A stretch of 64,000 nucleotides of DNA from Oscillospiraceae bacterium (GCA_015066345.1 SVOQ01000007.1:1-64000); one strand, 5' to 3'. Positions 44,901 to 52,745 are shown, numbered from the stretch's first letter. Made by a program: numbers and translations. Notes: a model not told the origin generated them from the letters alone.

Positions 44901-45236
44901 GGCGAAAGTACAACATACGAGGGTGAAACCTTAGGCGATGATATCAATAACTTTGTTGGTAAAATAACACTTGCAGAAAGCAAAAAACAGCAAGAGGTTA
45001 TTATCAAGGTTACAGACTTGGCAGGCAGAGTTCTTGACACAAGCAAAAAGGATGAAGCAAAAGACAGTATTCCTGATAGCTTTACAGGAAGCGTCCTTGT
45101 ATCAACCAACTTCTTTGTTCGATTCTGGAACGATAAGCCCGTATTCTGGGGTGTTGTTGGCGGAACACTCGGTGCAGCCGCACTTGTAATCATTCTTGTT
45201 GCTTTGAAAAAACGCAAAAAGAAAGACGATAAATAA
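38943..45236 (+). CDS. Giant Ig-like-repeat surface protein (2097 aa)
   Basis: A signal peptide (residues 1 to about 35, ending VSAA) is followed by a Cna-B-like beta domain (about 40-130), MBG/Big-like domains, then a long series of Ig-like modules joined by segments of the form VIDTTxPxIxVxY (for example VIDTTKPEIELVY, VVDNIVPEVSVEY, VIDTTAPVINVVY, IVDNIAPNVTIAY), about nine in all. A single C-terminal helix (about 2068-2088) and a KKRKKKDDK tail anchor it; no LPxTG sortase motif is present. It is the last gene of the FHA-phosphatase-kinase operon, so it may be an adhesin or a sensor linked to that signalling. Confidence 0.85.
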   Translation: MSKIGNATKKILAAVLTMLLVFGMVPVSAIPVSAATTDYPEAVTVTVKDGGNPISGAEVSFTITDSTDTEVKKGTVTTNANGSAEVLAKADYKEGLTIKGTVTKAGYDSAVINEAITSDDKDIIVTIKTKKITGVTVTKVSRTVEVNEALELVAGDAVIIAGLKEDDTVSYQINGKNSDTMPKISKVGIYNVTVVIKRAGYEDLIETVTSEITEKKVNVDAEAITGLTYTGEAQELVKINNAEELKNKYGVTLDVKNNSATEVGVYNVTISGKSSVEGIVVEEKTVEGRIDPVQITRDMVTLKIYNEKYDGAEHPAVTTVELKNGIEANITYKVAGGDWTEKCPIVKDVGETYVYIKVSPVDSKNYKGEVFYCKAVVSKSENREFKFDIDTYNTTATSKSNAEVVAKDGETITIDKSYNFGAKAAEQTKDETVKYKVEKIGTDGKATINEKGLLTVTEPGTFRVTATIAENNNYTKAEISHEINVRAVPKDKEGNRVPFIDFGEITEKDYYVNKNNLVISDVEAKLTVKDSDNSNVTYKIFPVDSNKLFSGIACDATTGKVYITNIDTFIAYLNRAGGNLQVKVEATKSEGALTIGDKDSYIINIQYPYVNENLFTLAMSLTGTGWINSEVTVNPVAGYKIAKARKYGQDTTIISHEKIEAENDAAQIKAALNNAFTSKVKFGDDGQNQRSVYLCDAEGYIYAPIDVKVNFNGVMQDLKIDRTNPDAGSMKISYSTEKNSIVDKIKTLFYKDTVTLTLEATDKLSGIQRFTCEYNGKEIPVENFESTDGKSAKATATITIEEGKEYKSKVSFKAYDRAGNVTKKTGDETVIIDYVSPEMTVEYVNPVNVVPDSETTPKTYYFNETTPLVYKVKVKETNGFEENGKITVLKDGKAFDGATVKYERLGGYDVYTVTVLSTKENQGVYTVEASYTDKSTNIVKAEGEEITTFVSNEMVIDTTKPEIELVYEHKGGPNYTIDVFVTEVNFDAADMAVVIEAKDINGDDIIVDKLNNYIKNPDSWEIVEGNKRRCQLSYGANGVLPDALYKLTFSYIDLAKHSVTGDTTDIGIDTVAPTAPKIGYEKPITQVVFDAVTFGFAENVLYKFFKAPAKITLSSSDEITGVQKFVLEYNSEDPECKSHKDKIIIDNIKPIPDKNSKHIFEATVNLPESLSLAEFDQLRGSMKAYAVDNHGNVSETVTDDRTVVVVDNIVPEVSVEYEASKVPSVGNKTYYNEAIDTIITVEEANFDPTDVKLVVEKDGVDIGFNPSDIKWDNAKDENKKVIPDTYTGEFTLPAPEDHSADGDYVVKVTYTDKSTNKAADYESDILVIDTTAPVINVVYSNTAPNTFEDPYLKGVQRDYFSDEQVATITITEHNFDEGENAKDINISEKDIINNDLSGTYVASGWGEPDGDNHSMTIDYLGDANYSFDMGYTDLAGNSAVYGTDYFTVDKSAPTVKCEQINSVGTTILKNITFGTFKEKAEIKVVAEDDVSPIDLIDYSYTQTEGTSTANKETEKGKAEAKDLTYGGKTATYTFVMPKGALKKGNNMHGTVEFTATNRAGKKSTNAKNAPEVTTDIIVDNIAPNVTIAYSKAYTTENGISYYDGKITGTITVVEANFNNSEEFNLYYSKDGAKNKPIKKLKWTATENEDEYVATFTLTEDGDYIITADYKDVSTNAAEFNKTKVNKGTKYSYKSNQLTIDTKINAPVITFTGNSNGGLGFNDEVIPGVKFEDDNYKSYQITLTRTRYDEKNIDVKDKFIGNRVAINANGGSGSFNTFEKIRDNDGVYTLTVRMTDMVDHSSTTSRTFVVNRFGSVYVYNDALIDLIKDRYVQDVNDELVITEYNANKLKEDTLKVDISRDGRPVDDVIASTAPVKNNGWYEYAHTINRENFNAEGLYKIALSSTDEVNNDSQNKEAKNTLKNDFSEVKDVLWFKVDKTLPSITNISFKDEAKNKDSKYTEINAEGTEVEFTVYDAIGIAKVEVIVDGESTTYEGETLGDDINNFVGKITLAESKKQQEVIIKVTDLAGRVLDTSKKDEAKDSIPDSFTGSVLVSTNFFVRFWNDKPVFWGVVGGTLGAAALVIILVALKKRKKKDDK

Positions 45237-45253
45237 ACTTTAATTAACTAAAC

Positions 45254-45285
45254 CATTCCGGTGCAGGGAAACCTGCACCGGAATG
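45254..45285 (+). other. Perfect 14-bp hairpin without T-run
   Basis: CATTCCGGTGCAGG pairs perfectly with CCTGCACCGGAATG around a GAAA tetraloop. The bases after it are GAAAGGTC, so it lacks the U-tract of an intrinsic terminator. A second imperfect stem AAACGAGAGCA/GTGCTTTCGTTT follows at about 45299-45327. The pair may be an mRNA-processing or stabilising element between the giant gene and the secretion core. Confidence 0.6.
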
Positions 45286-45358
45286 AAAGGTCTATTTGAA
45301 ACGAGAGCATTACTTGTGCTTTCGTTTGAGATAAACAAAAATATGTAGGGGTATGTTT

Positions 45359-46276
45359 ATGAATTCATTAGTTCAAAAAGGCTTGCTGGAAGAAATGGCT
45401 TGCGGTTCTAATTTTTCGTATGTGTTAAATGACAACAGCTTGTTTTTGACTACCGAGTACAAGGTTTTGCAAAGTCAGGGCAGCAACAGTCTTCTTAAAT
45501 GTATGAAAATGAAATATAATGGAAAAATTCAATTATTTTATATTATTAATTCCAATAAACCGCTGATGAGCATACTGTCAAACATTTCTCCCGAGAATTT
45601 TATGACAATTGTTTCAAACCTGTTTTCAGCGGTACTTGCGGTAAAAAATAACGGCTTTTTAAGTTGTGAAAATATTGATATTTCATTTGAACATATTTTT
45701 GTGGATACAAACACATATAAAGTCAATCTTGTTTATGTGCCTGTTGAAAAGGGTATGTTTGACGATTATGCTTCATTTGAAAGCGAATTAAGGACAACGC
45801 TTATAAAAAGCATCTCGACTTTCCCTACCTTTTCAACCCAGGCTCTTTTTAAGCTACAGGCGGATTTGTCAGATGGAACAAAAACCTTGGAAGATGTCTA
45901 TAATGGTATGTCCAAAGTTAAATCTGTTTATAAAAAGACTTCGTCAGGCTCAATCAGAAAATCAATATTGGACCAGACTGCAAGGCTTGTGGCAATGAGT
46001 GCACCAACTCATACGGAATTTGTTATAGATAAGGACAGCTTTCTTATCGGTAGAAATTCATCTGCCGTCGATGGCGTTGTTACGTTTAACGGTATGGTAA
46101 GTAAAGTTCATTGCCGTATAGACAAATACAGAAGCAAGTATGCACTTACTGACCTTAAAAGTGCAAACGGTACATATATAAATAAAACAAAATTAGAACC
46201 CAATAAGCCGTACTATATAAAAAACGGTGATATTATTCGCTTGGCGAACAGTGATTTCCAATTTGTTGTTGATTAA
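45359..46276 (+). CDS. FHA-domain protein of the secretion core
   Basis: About 305 aa. Residues 1-200 form a domain similar in pattern to the N-terminus of the FHA protein at 33409 (DUF6382-like, possibly EssB-related: helical stretch then DISFEHIFVDTNTYKVNLVYVP). Residues 215-305 form an FHA domain with FLIGRNSS, SKVHCRI and ANGTYIN, all expected phospho-Thr contacts. There is no membrane segment. An ATG at 45353 is in frame, but spacing from TAGGGG favours 45359. It lies upstream of the ATPase, EsaB and EssC genes and may stand in for missing EssB, with binding of phosphorylated partners as a switch. Confidence 0.75.
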   Translation: MNSLVQKGLLEEMACGSNFSYVLNDNSLFLTTEYKVLQSQGSNSLLKCMKMKYNGKIQLFYIINSNKPLMSILSNISPENFMTIVSNLFSAVLAVKNNGFLSCENIDISFEHIFVDTNTYKVNLVYVPVEKGMFDDYASFESELRTTLIKSISTFPTFSTQALFKLQADLSDGTKTLEDVYNGMSKVKSVYKKTSSGSIRKSILDQTARLVAMSAPTHTEFVIDKDSFLIGRNSSAVDGVVTFNGMVSKVHCRIDKYRSKYALTDLKSANGTYINKTKLEPNKPYYIKNGDIIRLANSDFQFVVD

Positions 46277-46299
46277 AATGCAGAAGGGATATAATCGGT

Positions 46300-47358
46300 A
46301 TGGCAAAACCAAAGATAATAATTGCTGATTCTGATAAGGATTATGTAATTCCCATACAGTATAAGTTCGTAGAAGAATTTTTTGAAAAAGTAGATATTGA
46401 AGTTATAACAGAAGAAAGTTATTTTAACCAGTATTTTGCTGAGCCTAAAAAAGCCGAAATTCTTATAATTTCTGAAGATTTATATGATAGTAGCGTTTTA
46501 AGACATGATATAGGTCATATTTTTTTAATGACCGAGCAGTATACGGAAGAAGCAACCGCTCAACTTAATGTGAGTCATATTTATAAATATACAAGCATTA
46601 AAGAGATTTTCACAGAAATTATCGGCAAGAGTCAAGGTGCCTTAAGAGTGCACGCAAATGAAAAAAAAGAGCCCCGGATTATACTCGTTACTTCTGCTTG
46701 CGGAGGTGTGGGTAAAACAACGGTTGCCTTGGGAATCAGCAGTTGTCTTACTAAGAACTATAAAAAAGTTTTATATATAAATGCAGATAGATTACAGCAT
46801 TTTCAACATTTACTTGATAACAAAACGCCTATAACCGCATTGGATGTGTATGCAAGATTTACCAACCGCTCGACATTGATTTTCTCGGAAATAAAACATA
46901 TTATCAGAAAAGAGCAATTCAGTTATATTCCGCCGTTTAAATCATCATTGATGTCTCTTGGAATCAGCTATATGGTATTTTCGGAGCTTGCGGTTGCTGC
47001 TAAAAAATCAAAAGAATTTGACTATATAGTAGTGGATGCTGATATAGCTTTTGATGATTTTAAAGCTGAATTACTTAATGTAGCCGATAAAGTTATTATT
47101 GTTACTAAGCAGGATATGGGTGCTGTTTATGCTACAAATATTATGGCATCAAATATAAATGGTTTTAATTCAGAAAAGTATTTGTTTGTATGTAATGATT
47201 TTAATAGGAACAACGCAAATGCTCTTGTTTCGTCAGAAGTATCTGTAAAATTTGCGGTAAATGAATATGTTGAGCATTTTTCTGATTATTCACGAATGAA
47301 ACCGGATGATTTTTCTAATGAGAAAGGTATACAAAAAACTGCATTTCTGATTATATAA
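46300..47358 (+). CDS. CpaE/MinD-like ATPase with receiver-like N-terminus
   Basis: 352 aa. The N-terminal 110 residues resemble a degenerate response-regulator receiver (IIIADSDKDY, then ILIISEDLY). The C-terminal P-loop ATPase has the deviant Walker motif SACGGVGKTTVA at about residues 130-142 and VVDADIAFDD as the conserved acidic region. CpaE proteins of this layout position pili or secretion machines in other bacteria. Located between an FHA protein and EsaB/EssC, it is a candidate localisation ATPase for this secretion system. Confidence 0.72.
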   Translation: MAKPKIIIADSDKDYVIPIQYKFVEEFFEKVDIEVITEESYFNQYFAEPKKAEILIISEDLYDSSVLRHDIGHIFLMTEQYTEEATAQLNVSHIYKYTSIKEIFTEIIGKSQGALRVHANEKKEPRIILVTSACGGVGKTTVALGISSCLTKNYKKVLYINADRLQHFQHLLDNKTPITALDVYARFTNRSTLIFSEIKHIIRKEQFSYIPPFKSSLMSLGISYMVFSELAVAAKKSKEFDYIVVDADIAFDDFKAELLNVADKVIIVTKQDMGAVYATNIMASNINGFNSEKYLFVCNDFNRNNANALVSSEVSVKFAVNEYVEHFSDYSRMKPDDFSNEKGIQKTAFLII

Positions 47359-47387
47359 ACTTAATTACATAAATCGGGGGAAAATAT

Positions 47388-47642
47388 ATGGCTAAAGATA
47401 CGGCAATCATAATTTTTAATATTTTAAACAGAGGATTTTCGGTGGATTTAGAGGTTCCTCTTGATATTTCGGGCAATGACCTTACAGTTGCACTGAATCA
47501 GGCGTACCAATTAGGTATTGACACAGCGGATGTGAAGAACTGCTATCTCAAAGCGGAAAATCCTATAGCATTACTTCGTGGTAACAAAACGCTTAAAGAA
47601 TACGGCATCCGTAACGGAAGCGTAATTAACTTTACTGAGTGA
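47388..47642 (+). CDS. esaB: EsaB/YukD ubiquitin-like protein
   Basis: An 84-aa beta-grasp protein of the WXG100-system EsaB/YukD family, which lies next to EssC in type VIIb loci and affects its activity. The pattern is an N-terminal beta-hairpin (AIIIFNILNRGFSVDLEVPLD), a helix (LTVALNQAYQLG) and the C-terminal LKEYGIRNGSVINF. RBS GGGGG; 13 bp upstream of EssC. Confidence 0.8.
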   Translation: MAKDTAIIIFNILNRGFSVDLEVPLDISGNDLTVALNQAYQLGIDTADVKNCYLKAENPIALLRGNKTLKEYGIRNGSVINFTE

Positions 47643-47655
47643 GGGGGATTGAACA

Positions 47656-50600
47656 ATGAACAGCAGATATAAAATAATCATTTCTAATCAGAATTTGTAT
47701 AAAGAAGTTGAATTAACCCCCGAATACAATCAGTATAAAATAGGTACAGGCGTTGATTGTGAAGCTCGTTTACATAAAAATCTGTTTTTTGGACCTGTTG
47801 AGTTACTTTTTACTAAAAATAATTCTCAGTGGTCTGTGTTCTGTTCGGATAATTTATATCTTTCCGTAGGCGATGTAAGAAAGTTAATGAACATATCTTT
47901 AAGGAACGGGGATATTGTTGACGTTAAATATCAGGATTCTGATATTACAGCCTTCACAATCGAATTCCTTATAGATTTTGATAACGGTAAAGTTAAGTAT
48001 GAGAGAATCATTGATATTACAAACCTAAGTTCAATATCTATTGGAGCAAATGCTACAAACAATATCGTTTTAGCAAGTCCCTTTATAAAAAACGATATGA
48101 TTTCATTGCTGAAAACAGGAGAAGGATATCAGCTTAAAATCGGCTACAGCCAATACGGTGTTTACCACAACGGCAAAAAAGCCTTTGGCAATGAAACCAT
48201 CAAAAACGGCGATTTCTTCTCTTTATCCGATTTTTTCTTCTATTATAAGGATGGTAAAATCTGGACTCAGATAAGAGATGATATGGGTTTGAACTCCGTG
48301 ACATATAAAGATTGTCCGGAGCAAAATTCATACCCAAAATTCAACCGAAACACAAGAATAAAATCGATTATTGATGATGAAAAAATTGAGATTCTTGATC
48401 CGGCTGCAAAACCCCAGAAGCCCAAGAACGGTTCATTAATAACAAAGCTTTTGCCTTCATTAACGATGGTTGTTTCTTCTATGATGATGATCATAATGAA
48501 TCCCGTTATGATTATTGCGAGCCTTTTCTCAATTGTGGTTTCGATTCTTACGGTTGTGTTAAACAGGTCTGAAGGTAAGAAGGATTACGAGCAAAGTCTT
48601 AAAGAGCGTACAGAAAAATACAACGCATACATTGCTCAGAAACGTAAGGATATTGAAAAATATCGTGCTGAGGAGCACAAAGTTCGTGAGGAAATTTATG
48701 TTTCGCAGGATGTTGAAAGACAAAGATTCGGCGTTTTCTCATCAGATTTATTTGATAGGAGTCCTTCTGATGATGATTTCCTTTGTGTAAGACTCGGTAA
48801 CGGTCTTGTTGAAGCAACCCGCGAAATTAATTACAAAAAGCAAGAGAAACTTGAGGCGGGCGATGATCTTCAGCAAATGCCCGAAAAACTCAGCGAGGAA
48901 TACAAATATATCAAAAATGCTCCTATAGTGTGCGATCTTAAAGAAGCCAATGCAATTGGTGTTATTGGCGATAAATACGAGCGTTTTGAAATAATGAAAA
49001 ATCTTATCGTTGATATTGCCGCCAGACAGTATCATAGCGATGTGAAAATGATATTTGTAGCAGAAAAACGTCACGCTAAGAATGTTCGTTGGTTACGTAT
49101 GTTACCCCACGCATATTCAGAGGAAATCGGTAGCCGACTTATTGTTACTGATGATGAAAGCAAAAACCTTGTTTTCGAGTACCTTTACAAAGAACTTTCA
49201 TACAGAAAGCAAGAAAAGAAATTTGATAACAGAATTGTAGTATTCTTTCACGATGAATATGGTTTCCAGAATCATCCCATCTCAAGATTTGTTGATGAAG
49301 CAAAGGAATTAGGCGTAATTTTTGTGTTCTTTGGAAATACAAGAGCAGACGTGCCCATGGGTTGTTCGTACATAATTGATATTCAGGCAAACAATACAGC
49401 AACTCTTGTACATACAGATGACAGAAGCAAATCTGAAGTCTTTGTATATCCGAAAATTGATAATTCGGCTGCAGCGGAAATCGTTAGGATTCTTGCACCG
49501 GTTTACACAGAGGAAATCTCACTTGAGGGTTCCCTTACTAAGAGTATTTCTTTGTTTGAAATGCTCAATATTCTCGCGGTAGACGATATTGACCTTGATA
49601 AACGCTGGCAGACATCACAGGTATTCAAGTCTATGTCAGCCCCTTTGGGTGTTTCAAAAACAGGTACGGTTTATCTTGATTTACATGATAAGGCGCACGG
49701 ACCTCACGGTCTTGTTGCAGGTACTACCGGTTCCGGTAAATCGGAAATTCTCCAGACGTATATACTTTCAATGTCAACTTTATTCCATCCTTATGAAGTC
49801 GGATTTGTTATTATCGACTTTAAAGGTGGCGGTATGGCTAACCAATTCCGTGATTTACCCCATATGATGGGTGCCATTACCAATATTGACGGTAAGGAAA
49901 TCAACCGTTCTCTTAAATCAATTAAAGCCGAGCTTCAGAAACGTCAAAGACTTTTTGCTGAAGCAGATGTAAACCATATTGATAAATATATAAAGAAATA
50001 TAAAGCCGGTGAGGTCGAAATTCCGTTACCCCATCTTATTATCATCGTTGACGAATTTGCAGAGCTAAAAGCGGAACAGCCCGAGTTTATGAAAGAGCTT
50101 ATCTCTGCGGCACGAATCGGCCGAAGCCTTGGTGTACACCTCATTCTTGCTACACAGAAGCCGGCGGGTCAGGTTAACGAACAGATTTGGTCAAACTCAA
50201 GATTCAAGCTCTGTCTCAAAGTTCAGAGTCAGGAAGACAGTAACGAGGTTCTTAAATCACCTCTTGCTGCTGAAATTAAAGAACCCGGTCGTGCATATTT
50301 ACAGGTTGGTAATAATGAGATTTTCGAGTTGTTCCAATCTGCATACAGTGGTGCGTCTGAAAAGGCGGATGAAAGTAAAGTTAAAGAATTTGCAATCTTC
50401 CAACTTACGGATTCCGGGAAACGTGTTCCCGTATATGTGCAGAAAAAAGATAAAAAAGACGGTGGTTCTACGCAGTTGGACGCTATTGTTCAATATGTTC
50501 ATAACCATTTTGAGAGCAAACAAATTAAAAAATTACCGGATATCTGTCTGCCATCACTGAGTACGTGTATTGATTTTGTGAACCACGAAAAAGTCGATAA

Positions 50601-52167
50601 CGGTAAAATTGAAGTCGAAATCGGTGTATACGATGACCCGGATAACCAATATCAGGGAACATATAAAATCGACGTTGGAAATCAGAATGTTATGCTTATC
50701 GGTTCTGCACAGAGTGGCAAAACAAATATTTTGCAAAATATTATCCGTGGTTTGTCAACTAAATACACACCCGACGAAGTTTCAATCTATATCATAGACT
50801 TTGCATCAATGGTGCTCAAAAACTTTGAAAAGCTCAATCACGTTGGTGGTGTTGTAACATCATCTGAGGATGAAAAGCTTAAAAATCTTTTCAAACTTAT
50901 AAATACGGAGATTGCACAACGAAAAGAAAAACTTTTGTCTGTGGGTGTCAGCTCGTTTTCTGCTTATCGTGAAGCGGGTAGGACTGACCTTCCTCAGATA
51001 GTTCTTATGATTGATAACCTTACAGCATTAAAGGAGCTTTATTTCCAGGATGATGACGAGCTTCTTGCCATTTGTCGAGAAGGATTGTCAGTAGGTATTA
51101 GTATAATTATTGCAAACTCTCAGACTCAGGGTATCGGTTATAAATATCTTTCAAACTTCTCTACACGTATTGCCTTGTTCTGTAATGATTCAAATGAGTA
51201 TAACTCTTTATTTGACCATTGTAGCGAACGTATTGACGATATTCATGGCAGATGTATTGTTGAAGTTGATAAAACTCATCTCGATTGTCAGGCATATCTT
51301 GCATTCAAGGGTGAAAAAGAAATTGACCGTGTAAAAGAGATTAAAGCGTTTATAGAGGAAACTAACGGCAAAAACAAGAAATCCTTTGCAAAAATGATTC
51401 CTGTAATTCCCGAGCTGTTAACGTCATCCTTTGTAAGAGACAATCTTACGGGATATATGCAAGACACCTTCTCTGTTGTTGCGGGTCTTGACTATGCTTC
51501 TGTAAGTCCGTTTGTGCTTGAACTTGCCAATATGGGTGGTCCTCTCACTATTACGGGACGCGACGGCTCAGGTAAACATAATTTCATTAAGTATCTTGTT
51601 AATTCACTTGATGAATATTATACCGACAAAACGGAAGTCCATATTATTGACGGTATAAATAAGAAGTTGATGCCCCTTAAGGCTAATTCAAATGTTGTTA
51701 CATATGAGGTTATGCCGGAAAAGAGTGCGGATGCAATAAAAACAATCGAAGAAGAGTTACAGTCAAGATATTCCCGTCTTGCCTCGGGTGAGGATTCTGT
51801 ATTAGAAGAATCAAAACTCATTGTGCTTATTGTTAACAATGCAGACGCAATGCAATACATAAGTACCAATATGAGTATTATGGATGCGTATAAGAATATT
51901 GTCGGCAAGTATAAAAATATGAATGTCTGCGTAATATTCGGAGGATATGAGAATACAAATATATCCTATTCATCACCCGAGCTTATTAAGAGTCTTCGTG
52001 ATGCTCGCAGATTTATGTACTTTGATGATATTGCTAATATGAAAATAGTGGATCTGCCGTTGGCAATTATGCGTGAGTTTAAGAAACCTATCGATTTAGG
52101 CGACTGTTATTATATAAAGGATAACGAATGTCTTAAAATTAAGAGTGTATTAACACAGCAGTCATAA
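47656..52167 (+). CDS. essC: EssC, type VII secretion FtsK/SpoIIIE-type ATPase
   Basis: A 1503-aa motor of the type VIIb secretion system. Two FHA domains lie at about 1-100 and 105-205. Two transmembrane helices lie at about 262-302 (SLTMVVSSMMMIIM, then MIIASLFSIVVSILTVVL), followed by a coiled coil. Three ATPase domains follow: D1 with Walker A GTTGSGKS at 689-696 and Walker B LIIIVDEFAEL; D2 with GSAQSGKT at 1016-1023 and IVLMIDNLTAL; D3 with GRDGSGKH at 1301-1308, where His replaces Thr/Ser, so it is probably inactive. It exports WXG100 and LXG substrates; the substrate genes lie directly downstream. Confidence 0.95.
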   Translation: MNSRYKIIISNQNLYKEVELTPEYNQYKIGTGVDCEARLHKNLFFGPVELLFTKNNSQWSVFCSDNLYLSVGDVRKLMNISLRNGDIVDVKYQDSDITAFTIEFLIDFDNGKVKYERIIDITNLSSISIGANATNNIVLASPFIKNDMISLLKTGEGYQLKIGYSQYGVYHNGKKAFGNETIKNGDFFSLSDFFFYYKDGKIWTQIRDDMGLNSVTYKDCPEQNSYPKFNRNTRIKSIIDDEKIEILDPAAKPQKPKNGSLITKLLPSLTMVVSSMMMIIMNPVMIIASLFSIVVSILTVVLNRSEGKKDYEQSLKERTEKYNAYIAQKRKDIEKYRAEEHKVREEIYVSQDVERQRFGVFSSDLFDRSPSDDDFLCVRLGNGLVEATREINYKKQEKLEAGDDLQQMPEKLSEEYKYIKNAPIVCDLKEANAIGVIGDKYERFEIMKNLIVDIAARQYHSDVKMIFVAEKRHAKNVRWLRMLPHAYSEEIGSRLIVTDDESKNLVFEYLYKELSYRKQEKKFDNRIVVFFHDEYGFQNHPISRFVDEAKELGVIFVFFGNTRADVPMGCSYIIDIQANNTATLVHTDDRSKSEVFVYPKIDNSAAAEIVRILAPVYTEEISLEGSLTKSISLFEMLNILAVDDIDLDKRWQTSQVFKSMSAPLGVSKTGTVYLDLHDKAHGPHGLVAGTTGSGKSEILQTYILSMSTLFHPYEVGFVIIDFKGGGMANQFRDLPHMMGAITNIDGKEINRSLKSIKAELQKRQRLFAEADVNHIDKYIKKYKAGEVEIPLPHLIIIVDEFAELKAEQPEFMKELISAARIGRSLGVHLILATQKPAGQVNEQIWSNSRFKLCLKVQSQEDSNEVLKSPLAAEIKEPGRAYLQVGNNEIFELFQSAYSGASEKADESKVKEFAIFQLTDSGKRVPVYVQKKDKKDGGSTQLDAIVQYVHNHFESKQIKKLPDICLPSLSTCIDFVNHEKVDNGKIEVEIGVYDDPDNQYQGTYKIDVGNQNVMLIGSAQSGKTNILQNIIRGLSTKYTPDEVSIYIIDFASMVLKNFEKLNHVGGVVTSSEDEKLKNLFKLINTEIAQRKEKLLSVGVSSFSAYREAGRTDLPQIVLMIDNLTALKELYFQDDDELLAICREGLSVGISIIIANSQTQGIGYKYLSNFSTRIALFCNDSNEYNSLFDHCSERIDDIHGRCIVEVDKTHLDCQAYLAFKGEKEIDRVKEIKAFIEETNGKNKKSFAKMIPVIPELLTSSFVRDNLTGYMQDTFSVVAGLDYASVSPFVLELANMGGPLTITGRDGSGKHNFIKYLVNSLDEYYTDKTEVHIIDGINKKLMPLKANSNVVTYEVMPEKSADAIKTIEEELQSRYSRLASGEDSVLEESKLIVLIVNNADAMQYISTNMSIMDAYKNIVGKYKNMNVCVIFGGYENTNISYSSPELIKSLRDARRFMYFDDIANMKIVDLPLAIMREFKKPIDLGDCYYIKDNECLKIKSVLTQQS

Positions 52168-52190
52168 TAATTTTAAAGGTTAAAAAACAG

Positions 52191-52219
52191 TTGACAAAAA
52201 ACCAAAAATTGTTTTTAAT
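52191..52219 (+). promoter_or_regulatory. Sigma-A promoter upstream of the WXG100 gene
   Basis: A consensus -35 TTGACA (52191-52196), a 17-bp spacer and -10 TTTAAT (52214-52219). It gives a leader of about 210 nt for the first substrate cassette, which also has the palindromic promoter at 52322. Confidence 0.7.
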
Positions 52220-52321
52220 AATAGTAGTAAAGATTTTACTCAAAGCTTAACATTCGGTTTTTGGTGATGTTTAATAAGGGTTGATGTTCATTATTGTTGC
52301 ATTTTGCCAAAAAAACAATAG

Positions 52322-52365
52322 TACTCCACGAGAGTATTTAAAAACGAAAATTAATGTGCAATAAT
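52322..52365 (+). promoter_or_regulatory. Palindromic cassette promoter, copy 1
   Basis: The inverted repeat TACTCC-ACG-AGAGTA (52322-52336) lies 23 bp upstream of an extended -10, TGC AATAAT (52357-52365). The same arrangement precedes cassettes 2 and 3. No -35 hexamer is visible and the palindrome lies where one would be, which suggests binding of an activator or repressor dimer. Confidence 0.68.
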
Positions 52366-52375
52366 GTAGACGTTG

Positions 52376-52415
52376 AACCGGATGACTCGGTTTAAAAAAT
52401 AACTCGCAATGCGAG
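52376..52415 (+). promoter_or_regulatory. Two leader stem-loops before the WXG100 gene
   Basis: AACCG/CGGTT (52376-52392) and CTCGC-aat-GCGAG (52403-52415) are followed by AAAATTTTT and the CGGAGGG RBS. They may stabilise the mRNA or attenuate transcription. Confidence 0.4.
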
Positions 52416-52437
52416 AAAATTTTTCGGAGGGAAAATT

Positions 52438-52731
52438 ATGGCAGGTCAAATCAGAATTACTCCTGATCAAATGAGAGAAAAAGCAAATCAGTACCGTAGA
52501 CAGGGCGAAGCAGTTAACGGCGTTATTAGTCAGTTAGACAGCTTGCTTCAGCAGCTTCAGGCTGAATGGGAAGGTGCAGCAAGCGAATCTTATGCAGCAC
52601 GTTACCAGGAGCTTAAGCCCGGTTTCCAGAAAGCGGAAGCTCTCATTTACGAAATTGCTACAGCACTTGACTCAACAGCAAAAATTGTTGAAGAAACAGA
52701 CGCAAGCATTGCTAACCAGTTCAAGGCTTAA
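52438..52731 (+). CDS. WXG100-family secreted protein (EsxA-like)
   Basis: 97 aa, a typical WXG100 helical hairpin: RITPDQMREKANQYRRQG, then LQAEWEGAASESY with the WxG turn (WEG), then a second helix ending ETDASIANQFKA. These small proteins are exported by EssC as dimers and are needed for the export of other substrates. A strong GGAGGG RBS, 270 bp after EssC. A 12-bp hairpin follows and probably limits read-through, keeping this gene more abundant than the rest of the cassette. Confidence 0.93.
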   Translation: MAGQIRITPDQMREKANQYRRQGEAVNGVISQLDSLLQQLQAEWEGAASESYAARYQELKPGFQKAEALIYEIATALDSTAKIVEETDASIANQFKA

Positions 52732-52745
52732 TTGTTGGTTGGTTA

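Noticed and set aside
38943..45236. Sortase-anchored (LPxTG) adhesin
   Set aside because: The C-terminus has a membrane helix and basic tail but no LPxTG-like motif before it.
45254..45285. Intrinsic terminator after the giant gene
   Set aside because: The stem is perfect, but it is followed by GAAAGGTC, not a T-run, so it is listed as a hairpin of other function.
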